A stretch of DNA of 16,222 bases from Bacteroidetes/Chlorobi group bacterium ChocPot_Mid (GTDB lineage: Bacteria > Bacteroidota > Ignavibacteria > Kapaibacteriales > UBA2268), in NCBI GenBank assembly GCA_003731675.1, contig RCNQ01000184.1:1-16222 (forward strand). The letters are read 5' to 3'. How positions within the stretch are numbered: the stretch's first letter is position 1; each line of letters opens with the position of its first letter. The position numbers were made by a program, and so were the translations under genes. Below the pieces are notes generated by a model, which was given only the letters and a program-made list of their open reading frames with translations, did not search any database and was not told where the DNA came from. Positions 1 through 6,728 of this stretch are shown piece after piece.

Positions 1-376
1 ACCAGTTAACAATTCTTGAGATAATATATTTCTCTTTATCCTGGTCGTTGAAGGACTCAATATATTCGGCAACGTTTTTCGCCAAAGTCTGCTTGTCGCT
101 GTTACTCAATTTGCTGACGATTATTTGTGGTGAAAGCCAGTTATTGCTGTACATATCGCAAATCTGGTCAATTTGGACAATGCTGAAAGGTCTTAGTTCC
201 TCAAGAGAATAAAACGCCTTGAATGCTTTATCGCCGTATGCTTTTACAATAGCATTTATTTGTGTTTGAATAGTAGTCGGCTTTGATTCTTTTTTTTGCT
301 GGTCTTCCGAATGTAAAAGATAAACCAGTGACAAGAGCAAAAGCCACAACACAAAGAATATTCCCAATTTTTTCAT
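1..376 (-). CDS. Exported or membrane-anchored protein of unknown function, N-terminal part
   Basis: The frame is open from an ATG at 374-376 to the left edge of the window, giving 125 codons of a gene that continues outside. I do not recognise the family. Residues 1-4 are MKKL, followed by a strongly hydrophobic stretch at about 5-21 and then a hydrophilic part rich in Lys, Glu and Gln. This looks like either a signal peptide or an N-terminal anchor with the rest in the periplasm. There is no Cys of a clear lipobox. The remainder (about 25-125) looks helical and shows no motif I can name. An AAAGGA ribosome-binding site lies 5-6 bases before the ATG, which supports this start. It lies on the same strand as the toxin-antitoxin pair, 175 bases downstream of it, so it is probably a separate unit. 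Confidence 0.75.
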   Translation of the reverse strand, partial: MKKLGIFFVLWLLLLSLVYLLHSEDQQKKESKPTTIQTQINAIVKAYGDKAFKAFYSLEELRPFSIVQIDQICDMYSNNWLSPQIIVSKLSNSDKQTLAKNVAEYIESFNDQDKEKYIISRIVNW

Positions 377-423
377 AATTATCCTTTCAAATTATTTATT
401 CAATTATATATTCTCAATTTTCG

Positions 424-446
424 TGCCAAAGAAAAATCAGTTGGCA
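424..446. repeat. Short inverted repeat after the toxin gene
   Basis: TGCCAA at 424-429 and TTGGCA at 441-446 can pair around an 11-base loop. The element lies downstream of the toxin gene on the minus strand and upstream of the next minus-strand gene, so it could slow or end transcription of the toxin-antitoxin unit. It is short and has no clear U run after it, so it may be chance. Just beside it (446-468) an 8-base unit close to AGTTTRAA is repeated about three times. Confidence 0.2.
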
Positions 447-551
447 GTTTGAAAGTTTAAAAGTTTAATGCGTTGTAATATTGAGATTTGGAGTATAAAA
501 AAGTGTTTCGAGATAAATTATTTAAGTTCAATAAGTTTATTCAATGTATAA

Positions 552-908
552 TTAAATTCCTAATTGAAATCTGATTGCCGATAGTATTTCTTCTTGTATG
601 TCTAAATTATCAATTGTACCAATATATTTAATTAGTCGAGATTTATCAACGGTTCTTACTTGGTGGCACAATATCACTGAATCATGATTTAATCCGAACA
701 AATTTTCTCTAATTAAAACTTCGTTTGGATAAACAACTCTGTTTGGTTTCCTTGATGTTATGGGTAATATATTAACAATGGGAAGTATCTGATTAATTGC
801 TTCTTCGCTTATTACTAACGCCGGTCTTGTCTTTCCTTGTTCAGAACCCACTACAGGGTCAAGATTGACCAAGTAAATCCCCCATCTGAAGTTAGTTGTC
901 AATCCCAT
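552..908 (-). CDS. MazF/PemK-family type II toxin (probable mRNA interferase)
   Basis: A 118-residue protein of the MazF/PemK/CcdB-like fold, the usual length for the family. Such toxins are cytoplasmic endoribonucleases that cut mRNA unless bound by their antitoxin. Visible family features are the N-terminal strand RWGIYLVNLDP at 8-18, the loop GSEQGKTRPALVIS at 21-34 with conserved Arg28, and the ITSR strand at 50-53 that carries the Thr/Ser of the active site. The HQVRTVDKSRL segment at 82-92 is also typical. The start overlaps the end of the antitoxin gene by 10 bases, so translation is coupled. An AAGGA sits directly against the ATG, too close for ideal use, so the TTG two codons later is a possible alternative start. 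No truncation or lost key residue is seen. RNase specificity cannot be read from the sequence. Confidence 0.9.
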   Translation of the reverse strand: MGLTTNFRWGIYLVNLDPVVGSEQGKTRPALVISEEAINQILPIVNILPITSRKPNRVVYPNEVLIRENLFGLNHDSVILCHQVRTVDKSRLIKYIGTIDNLDIQEEILSAIRFQLGI

Positions 909-1132
909 TCCTTGTTATCAATTAACTGATAATCATCCTGTACATTTTTTATATCTTCAAGAAATGTCTTGTCGAATGGAATATTCTTAAGCATCTCAAT
1001 TTTTTTTTGAAAAGAATTATTGTTGAACATCATGATAACTTCAATATCTTCATTGATGGGAACGAAATCAGGAATTTTCAATTGAATTGTCCTGCTCGCA
1101 GGTGTTTTTATTATACTTCTTACTTTATTCAT
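899..1132 (-). CDS. Antitoxin partner of the MazF-like toxin
   Basis: A 77-residue protein encoded immediately upstream of, and overlapping, the toxin gene, which is the standard antitoxin-first order. The N-terminal half (about 10-37, with segments such as IQLKIPDF and EDIEVIMMF) reads like a short beta-strand segment seen in small antitoxins of the DUF2281/MazE-like kind. The C-terminal half (about 45-77) is charged, acidic and probably disordered until it wraps around the toxin. I see no classical SpoVT/AbrB MazE signature, so the DNA-binding mode, and therefore autoregulation, is uncertain. The call rests mainly on position, size and charge. The upstream region (1133-1200) is very AT-rich, with no clear Shine-Dalgarno sequence. 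Confidence 0.7.
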   Translation of the reverse strand: MNKVRSIIKTPASRTIQLKIPDFVPINEDIEVIMMFNNNSFQKKIEMLKNIPFDKTFLEDIKNVQDDYQLIDNKEWD

Positions 1133-1240
1133 ATTAATTTTTCTTATTTTAATTTATTCAAATAAGAGAATTTAATAAAAATACGATTAATATTAAAAAA
1201 AATTTTAAATAAATGAAATTTTTAATAAGTTAATTAGTTG

Positions 1241-1248
1241 TAAATTTG
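1241..1248 (+). promoter_or_regulatory. Candidate Bacteroidota-type -7 element (TAnnTTTG)
   Basis: TAAATTTG here matches the TAnnTTTG -7 consensus of Bacteroidota housekeeping promoters. The upstream sequence has no clear TTTG at 19-21 bases, so only one half of the promoter is visible. Transcription would start at about 1253-1255, roughly 30 bases before the preferred TTG start of the oxidoreductase. The same octamer also occurs inside coding sequence in this window, so the match alone is weak; its position is what supports it. Confidence 0.4.
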
Positions 1249-1284
1249 CGAAATGAGTTATTATATTGCAAATGGAAAATTAAA

Positions 1285-2406
1285 TTGGAAAAAGTTAATA
1301 TTACAATTATCGGTGCCGGAGTTGTTGGCTTGTCCGTAGCTTCGCACCTTGCAGAAGCAGGTTATAATGTCGTGCTTCTCGAAAGGCATGATTCCTTCGG
1401 TCAGGAATGCTCCAGCCGTAACAGCGAAGTTATTCATGCGAGCATTTACTATCCCCAAAACTCACTCAAAGGTCAGCTATGTCTTGAAGGCAATGAGCTG
1501 ATGTACGAATACTGCGAAAAGCATAAAATCACTCATGCCAATATCAAAAAGCTAATCGTTGCTGTAACTGATGAAGAAGTTGATAAACTCCCTGCACTTC
1601 TCGAAAGAGCAAAAAACAACGGAGCAAAAGGAGTAAGGATAATTGACAAAAATGAAATCGAAAAGATTGAGCCAAATGTTACTGCAAAAGCCGCTATCTT
1701 CTGCCCGACTTCCGGTATCGTAGATTCGCACAAACTCATGCAATTCTTCGAGGCAAACGCAATCAATCACGGTGCTGATATACTTTACAAATCAGAAGTC
1801 ATTGCAATCGAACATCTGACTAATTCATACAAAATTACAGTCAAAGACTTTGAAAGTAATTTCTATGACTTTGAAACCGAGATTTTAATTAATTGTGCAG
1901 GACTTGGTTCGGGAAAGATTTCAGAATTGGTTGGGATTGACATTGATAAATTCAGATACAGGATTTGGTACTCCAAAGGAATTTATTTCAGAGTAACCCG
2001 ACAACTCGAGAAATATCCAAAAATGCTGATATATCCTGTTCCAAACAAGGACGGTTCAGTCGGCATTCACACAACACCTGATTTATACGGCGGTATGCGT
2101 CTTGGTCCACACGACTTTTGGGTGGACAAAATTGATTATTCAGTTGATGAAACATACAAAGAATATTTCTTTGAGTCGGTAAAGGGATATCTGCCTTTTA
2201 TAAAGATTCAGGATTTTCAGCCGGATACATCTGGGATACATCCGAAAATACAAAGACCAGGAGAACCAATGCAGGACTTCGTCATCAGGCACGAAGCAGA
2301 TAAAGGTTTAAGGAATTTCATTAATTTGGTAGGAATCGAATCTCCGGGATTAACATCATCACCAGCAATAGGAAGATTAGTAACTAAAATGGTTAAGGAA
2401 TTATAG
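1285..2406 (+). CDS. FAD-dependent oxidoreductase, L-2-hydroxyglutarate oxidase (LhgO/L2HGDH) type
   Basis: A flavoprotein of the DAO superfamily that resembles L-2-hydroxyglutarate oxidase/dehydrogenase, which oxidises L-2-hydroxyglutarate to 2-oxoglutarate. Numbering from the TTG at 1285 (373 residues), the FAD-binding GAGVVG is at 10-15, with Glu33 at the end of strand 2 to bind the ribose. Next comes a family block with NSEVIHASIYY at about 46-56, then KLIVAV and GIVD segments, an NCAG segment, and a C-terminal flavin motif NLVGIESPGLTSSPAIG. An in-frame TTG at 1246 would add 13 residues (MRNELLYCKWKIK) that do not look like the family and would overlap the promoter element, so I prefer 1285. 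No ATG in this frame lies near the start. Substrate assignment is by resemblance only; other 2-hydroxyacids or glycerol-3-phosphate-like substrates are possible. It is probably cotranscribed with the next gene. Confidence 0.85.
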   Translation: MEKVNITIIGAGVVGLSVASHLAEAGYNVVLLERHDSFGQECSSRNSEVIHASIYYPQNSLKGQLCLEGNELMYEYCEKHKITHANIKKLIVAVTDEEVDKLPALLERAKNNGAKGVRIIDKNEIEKIEPNVTAKAAIFCPTSGIVDSHKLMQFFEANAINHGADILYKSEVIAIEHLTNSYKITVKDFESNFYDFETEILINCAGLGSGKISELVGIDIDKFRYRIWYSKGIYFRVTRQLEKYPKMLIYPVPNKDGSVGIHTTPDLYGGMRLGPHDFWVDKIDYSVDETYKEYFFESVKGYLPFIKIQDFQPDTSGIHPKIQRPGEPMQDFVIRHEADKGLRNFINLVGIESPGLTSSPAIGRLVTKMVKEL

Positions 2407-2418
2407 TAAGGTTGAAAA

Positions 2419-2973
2419 ATGGAAAAGCATATACCAACTTATGAGGAAGCTAAGGAACTTTTTTTAAAATATAACAAAACTGAATCACTGATTAATCACG
2501 GAAAAGCAGTCGAAGCGGTAATGCGATACCTTGCAAAAAAGCATGGTGAAGATGAGGAAAAATGGGGTATCATCGGGCTTGTTCACGACCTTGATTACGA
2601 ACAATATCCTGAGCAACATTGCACTATGACAAAGCAAATACTTGAAAATGCCGGCTGGGATGAAGAGTACATAAGGGCGATTATCTCCCACGGTTGGGGT
2701 ATATGTTCTGATAGTGAGCCACAAACATTACTCGAAAAATCGCTGTATGCTATTGATGAGTTAACGGGTTTGATTACCGCCTGTGCATTAGTCAGACCTT
2801 CAAAAAGCGTTATGGATATGGAAGTCAGTTCAGTCAAGAAAAAATGGAAGCAAAAAGCTTTTGCCGCAGGAGCAAACCGGGAAGTTATCCTCAAAGGAGC
2901 AGAGATGCTCGGTGTAACTCTCGAAGAACTCATTCAAGACACTATCGATGGGATGAAGACAATGGAAGGGTGA
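2419..2973 (+). CDS. HD-domain metal-dependent phosphohydrolase
   Basis: A 184-residue single-domain HD-superfamily protein. The metal-ligand pattern is complete: His27 in LINHGKA, the His56-Asp57 doublet in GLVHDLD, a further His91 in ISHGWG, and Asp113 in AIDELTG. HD proteins hydrolyse phosphomonoesters or phosphodiesters, often of nucleotides; the substrate here is unknown. This compact form, with Trp-rich HD surroundings and a C-terminal helical part, is seen in many small hydrolases annotated only as HD or HDIG proteins. The ATG lies 12 bases after the oxidoreductase stop, with an AAGG about 8 bases upstream, so the two are very likely one operon. The pairing may mean a shared pathway or simple clean-up, which cannot be decided from sequence. 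Confidence 0.85.
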   Translation: MEKHIPTYEEAKELFLKYNKTESLINHGKAVEAVMRYLAKKHGEDEEKWGIIGLVHDLDYEQYPEQHCTMTKQILENAGWDEEYIRAIISHGWGICSDSEPQTLLEKSLYAIDELTGLITACALVRPSKSVMDMEVSSVKKKWKQKAFAAGANREVILKGAEMLGVTLEELIQDTIDGMKTMEG

Positions 2974-3072
2974 AAAATACAGTAGAAATAATGTCTTAGA
3001 TTAAAAAGGAAAAAACTTTGGCGGAGAATGAGTGAGGAAATGATAAATCAAATTACATTAGCAAATATAAAC

Positions 3073-3112
3073 TTTCAATTATTATATCACTTGATTATTA
3101 CAATAATTGAAA
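3073..3112. terminator. Inverted repeat between convergent genes, possible bidirectional terminator
   Basis: TTTCAATTATT at 3073-3083 and its exact complement AATAATTGAAA at 3102-3112 form an 11-base-pair stem with an 18-base loop. The stem has only two G-C pairs, so it is a weak hairpin, but it lies in the 216-base gap between converging genes, where a terminator for both strands is expected. Nothing else in 2974-3189 was recognised. Confidence 0.35.
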
Positions 3113-3189
3113 AGATATGATGATAGAAACCACAAAAAGTATTGTATGCTGGTTGATTTAGATTAAAATTTATAACAGTGTTTAATATC

Positions 3190-5118
3190 TTATTCTACCT
3201 GAACTTTTTTGCCGAGTTTGGCATTTATTTTTGCGGCGGCTTTTTCTGCTTGTTCGAGTGTGCCGTAACCCCATATTTTAACTTCATACATAGCTTTGTT
3301 GTCATAAATAATTCTGTCAAAATAAGCTTTGTATCCTTTATCATCCCAATCTTTCAATGCTTTTTCGGCTTCTGCCTGAGATTCATAGATATCTGTACCA
3401 ATTTCATAGGGTTTGAGTTCAGGGTCTAACCATTTAATTTCTACTCTTCTATTATATGCTTGTTGCCAATCAGACTGTTGAAGGTAGTAAAGTGGTTTGT
3501 GATTGCCCCAGCCGGTAGTTTTAACCTGATGTTCTGGTATTTCCTGACTCATCAGATATGCTTTTACATTTTCTGCTCTTTGAACTGATAGGTCGAAACA
3601 ATCTTTGTCACTTCCTTCGTTGCCTGTGTGACCAATAAGCTGGATTTTGTAACCGGGATTATTTTTTAAAATATAGGCAAGTGAATTAAGCATATTTTCG
3701 TATTCAGATTTGATATATGATTCTTTGTAATCGAAATTAGCAACAACCTGATATTTTACCGGTTGAAGTTTGGGCTTCAGCACCAGATTTGCACGTGTAT
3801 TTACATCTGTTTTTTTAGTCCTCAAACCTAATGTTACTAATACATCATCTGACTGGGTAATATCATTTACAGGTACAGTAAATTCATAATAACCTTTATT
3901 TGATAATGCGATTTCAACTAAAATATTTTTCAATTGGTCAATTTCGTTGTCGAGTAAATGGTAAAATTTTCCTCCGCTTGCTTCTGAAATAAATCTTAAA
4001 GTATAGCTGTCAACAGCATTACCGATTCCAATTACATAAATTGGTGATTCAGTTTCTTGTGCAATAGTCGCTACATCGTTTGCAGTATAAATGATTGAAG
4101 CATCATCGGAATTAAAGGTGATAAGGACACATATTCTGTCTTCGTAAAATCCTTCACCTAATTTTTCAAGTGTTTTAAAAGCGGCTTTGTGAATTGCATT
4201 CAAGCCCTCAGGTTTGTTCAGTGTCATATTGTCAAATTCCCAAAGTGCTTTATCGGGTGGTGACAGAGCAAACATCTGAAGATAATTTTGATTAAATGTG
4301 GAGAAGAAAAGATTATCTTCTGGTGCAAGGTATTGGATAAATTCTTTTATCTGCGATATTATTTCGGTTTGTTGTGAAGCAGCTGCGGAATTGTCCAGTG
4401 CAATACCGATTTCGAGATGGATGCTGTCGGTAAATGGTTGCTCATCAAAATCATCAATTGTTTTATTGTCTTTGATAGTTCCTGCGTTTCTGCCGATTGT
4501 CCAGTTAATCTCGCTTTGACTTCCAAGACCAGTAAGATAATTTCCAAAATCATCTAAAGCTAATGCTCTTATTAAGTATTCTTTATCCTCTGGTAAATTG
4601 ATAGTTCTCATAATCTTCAATTGTTTCGGCTGAGTAAGTGGAGTCGCTTTTGCAAATCCATTGAGATAACCCATTTTCTCCAAAGAAGCTGTCAATTTCT
4701 TTCGTTTGTAATCTGCAGGACCTCTGCGAACAGATTCAGTCGGTTCGGGACTTGGAGTTTCACTTGCAATTTGATTAGTCTCTTCCTTTTTGGGAATTAC
4801 ATTAATAATAAAATTTAATTTCAAAGAGTCCTTTTTCCCCTGAAAAGCTGTGATTGTATAAAATTCTGTTTTTTCTGGATTTAACTTTACTGAATCGAAA
4901 GCTGAAAAATTCTTGTTAATCCCTGATATATTAACATAGCTTGTATTTTCGAATTCCCAGGAAATAGTGGCTGATTTGCCTTTCTCCATTTCAGCATATT
5001 CAGTAAACTTAACAACTTTTATTGGTTGTGTTGCCGCAAATAAATCCGAATTAATAAATAATACAGTTGCCAAAAGCAACATCGGAACTAAAGAGTATTT
5101 TATTTTTTGCATATTCAT
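3190..5118 (-). CDS. Exported envelope protein: Ig-like, VWA, OmpA-like and SPOR domains
   Basis: A 642-residue periplasmic or outer-membrane-facing protein. Residues 1-29 form a signal peptide (basic start, hydrophobic 9-22, FAA at the end). Residues 30-110 look like an Ig-type beta domain, followed by a Pro/Glu/Ser linker at about 111-135. A VWA fold spans about 232-405, with DNSAA at 242-246. An OmpA-like domain spans about 455-563, with GHTGNEG at 496-502, LSVQRA at 510-515 and NRRVEI at 556-561. The C-terminal 75 residues have the two-halved beta-alpha-beta pattern of a SPOR domain, which binds glycan strands lacking stem peptides. Two binding sites are degenerate: the VWA metal site (Asn307 and Phe335 where Thr and Asp are usual) and the OmpA Asp that contacts diaminopimelate (Gly499), although Arg514 is kept. 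It follows the ClpB-like gene by 52 bases on the same strand. Likely role: anchoring something to peptidoglycan. No partner is visible. Confidence 0.85.
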   Translation of the reverse strand: MNMQKIKYSLVPMLLLATVLFINSDLFAATQPIKVVKFTEYAEMEKGKSATISWEFENTSYVNISGINKNFSAFDSVKLNPEKTEFYTITAFQGKKDSLKLNFIINVIPKKEETNQIASETPSPEPTESVRRGPADYKRKKLTASLEKMGYLNGFAKATPLTQPKQLKIMRTINLPEDKEYLIRALALDDFGNYLTGLGSQSEINWTIGRNAGTIKDNKTIDDFDEQPFTDSIHLEIGIALDNSAAASQQTEIISQIKEFIQYLAPEDNLFFSTFNQNYLQMFALSPPDKALWEFDNMTLNKPEGLNAIHKAAFKTLEKLGEGFYEDRICVLITFNSDDASIIYTANDVATIAQETESPIYVIGIGNAVDSYTLRFISEASGGKFYHLLDNEIDQLKNILVEIALSNKGYYEFTVPVNDITQSDDVLVTLGLRTKKTDVNTRANLVLKPKLQPVKYQVVANFDYKESYIKSEYENMLNSLAYILKNNPGYKIQLIGHTGNEGSDKDCFDLSVQRAENVKAYLMSQEIPEHQVKTTGWGNHKPLYYLQQSDWQQAYNRRVEIKWLDPELKPYEIGTDIYESQAEAEKALKDWDDKGYKAYFDRIIYDNKAMYEVKIWGYGTLEQAEKAAAKINAKLGKKVQVE

Positions 5119-5170
5119 CCCGTTTAAACTATTTAAATACTTAATTTATTTGCAAGCAAAATGCGTGCCT

Positions 5171-6496
5171 TTATATTTTCTTAAATTCAAAATTACCAAT
5201 ATCCGAGATATTTATCAAAATTTTATCACCGGCAATAAATTCAGATGCTAATAATTTTATACTTAATGGGTCTGTCAGGTATTGTTGGATTGCTCTTTTT
5301 AAAGGTCTTGCCCCGTATTGGACATCAAAACCGATATCAGATAATTTATCCAAAGCTTTCTGTGTAATTTCAAGAGAAATATTGTTTTTTTCCATCATTT
5401 TTGTCAGATTTCTCAGCTGAAGCTTAGCAATTTGCTTAACCTCTTCTTTTAATAATGGCTTAAACAAAACAATCTCATCAATTCTGTTGAGAAATTCAGG
5501 TCTGAGATGTCTTTTGAGCAAATCAGTCATCTCTTCAAAAATTTGTTCCATTAATTTTTCACGGTTACCTTCATTTATTTCATGAATTCTTTCCTGTAAA
5601 AGTTCTGCTCCGAGATTGGAAGTCATAATAACAATTGTGTTTTTGAAGTTAACAACCCGCCCTTTGCCATCAGTCATTCGCCCTTCATCTAACAACTGGA
5701 GAAGAACATTGAATACTTCCGGGTGAGCTTTTTCAATTTCATCTAACAGAATAACAGAATATGGTCGTTGCCTGACGGCTTCGGTCAATTGCCCGCCTTC
5801 TTCGTAACCTATATAACCGGGAGGGGCACCTATTAGACGTGAGACAGTATGCTTTTCCATATATTCGCTCATGTCAATACGGACTAAAGCTTTTTCATCA
5901 TCAAATAGGAATTCAGCAACTGCCTTTGCCATCTCTGTTTTGCCAATACCTGTTGAACCGAGAAAAATGAAAGTGCCAATAGGTCTGTCTGCATCCTGCA
6001 AACCAGCTCTTGAACGTCTGATAGCATTAGAAACTGCCCGCACAGCATCATTTTGATTAACTAACCGTTCGTGGATTCTGTCTTCCATTTTTAAAAGCTT
6101 CTGCTTTTCGGTCTCGAGCATTTTTGAAACAGGGATACCTGTCCATTTTGAGATAATTTCGGCAATGTCTTCGTCATCAACAACTTCTTTTAGTAATTTG
6201 CCCGATTTTTGTAACTCAGATAGCTGATTACTTATATTTTTCACCTGAGATTCCAGATTTGGCAAAACACCATAACGAATTTCTGCAACACGGGCTAAAT
6301 TACCCTGTCTTTCTTCTTCTTCGGCAAGAGTTTTTGCCTTATCAATCTCAACTTTGATTTCTCTTAATTTAAGTATAAGACCTTTTTCCTGCTCCCATTG
6401 ATTTTTCATCGAATAATGTTTTACTTTAAGCTCTTCGATTTCTCTTTCTATTTCTTCAAGTCTTTTGTTTACAATGTCCTTAGTCTCTTCAGCCAT
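5171..6496 (-). CDS. clpB: N-terminally shortened ClpB: half M domain plus NBD2 only
   Basis: ClpB is a hexameric AAA+ disaggregase of about 860 residues with an N domain, NBD1, a coiled-coil M domain and NBD2. This protein has 441 residues and matches only the last half. Residues 1-95 are the second part of the M domain (RLEEIEREIEEL at 12-23). NBD2 follows with RWTGIP-like KWTGIPVSKM at 117-126, Walker A GSTGIGKT at 180-187 (usually GPTGVGKT), and pore loop GYIGYEEGG at 227-235. Further motifs are Walker B VILLDE at 248-253, sensor 1 Asn294, arginine finger in FLNR at 335-338 and sensor 2 GARPLKR at 395-401. Homology runs to the first codons, and an in-frame TGA lies 9 bases before the ATG (6503-6505); no remnant of NBD1 is seen in the 232 bases upstream. 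The reading frame is intact, so it may be functional, a split gene, or a recent partial copy. No Shine-Dalgarno is visible. Confidence 0.88.
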   Translation of the reverse strand: MAEETKDIVNKRLEEIEREIEELKVKHYSMKNQWEQEKGLILKLREIKVEIDKAKTLAEEEERQGNLARVAEIRYGVLPNLESQVKNISNQLSELQKSGKLLKEVVDDEDIAEIISKWTGIPVSKMLETEKQKLLKMEDRIHERLVNQNDAVRAVSNAIRRSRAGLQDADRPIGTFIFLGSTGIGKTEMAKAVAEFLFDDEKALVRIDMSEYMEKHTVSRLIGAPPGYIGYEEGGQLTEAVRQRPYSVILLDEIEKAHPEVFNVLLQLLDEGRMTDGKGRVVNFKNTIVIMTSNLGAELLQERIHEINEGNREKLMEQIFEEMTDLLKRHLRPEFLNRIDEIVLFKPLLKEEVKQIAKLQLRNLTKMMEKNNISLEITQKALDKLSDIGFDVQYGARPLKRAIQQYLTDPLSIKLLASEFIAGDKILINISDIGNFEFKKI

Positions 6497-6704
6497 AATT
6501 AATCAATCATTTGTTAATAATATATGCTAAAATTATATAGACAAAGAAAATATGAAAAAATTTTAAATAGTAGCGTAAGAATAATCAATGATGAATATCA
6601 ATATTTAAAATTAATAAATTTTATTAGTTTGTTAATGGAATATTTAAGATATTTGTTTTTTAGCTTTGTTAATTTTTGGTTAATGAATGCTTAGGTTATT
6701 GTTA

Positions 6705-6712
6705 TAAATTTG
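6705..6712 (+). promoter_or_regulatory. Candidate -7 promoter element (TAnnTTTG) of the palmitoyltransferase gene
   Basis: TAAATTTG matches the Bacteroidota -7 consensus and lies 16 bases before the GTG start. A TTTTTG at 6673-6678 is 26 bases upstream, longer than the usual 19-21, so the -33 part is uncertain. The motif overlaps the beginning of the ribosome-binding site region, which would give a very short leader. The rest of the 232-base divergent gap (6497-6728) is AT-rich, with nothing else recognised. Confidence 0.35.
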
Positions 6713-6715
6713 AAA

Positions 6716-6721
6716 AGGGAG
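6716..6721 (+). promoter_or_regulatory. Ribosome-binding site that fixes a GTG start
   Basis: AGGGAG lies 7 bases before the GTG at 6729-6731. No ATG in this frame lies nearby, and the protein's family similarity begins close to this position, so the GTG is well supported as the start. Confidence 0.65.
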
Positions 6722-6728
6722 AGAGAAA

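Noticed and set aside
3028..3120. A 30-codon ORF with GGAG just before its ATG in the gap between the HD gene and the OmpA-like gene
   Set aside because: The GGAG is only one base from the ATG, the ORF overlaps the inverted repeat that better explains this gap, and the peptide matches nothing I recognise.
3178..3429. Open frame on the plus strand opposite the C-terminus of the OmpA-like gene
   Set aside because: It is an antisense shadow of a well-supported gene and has no ribosome-binding site or recognisable motif.
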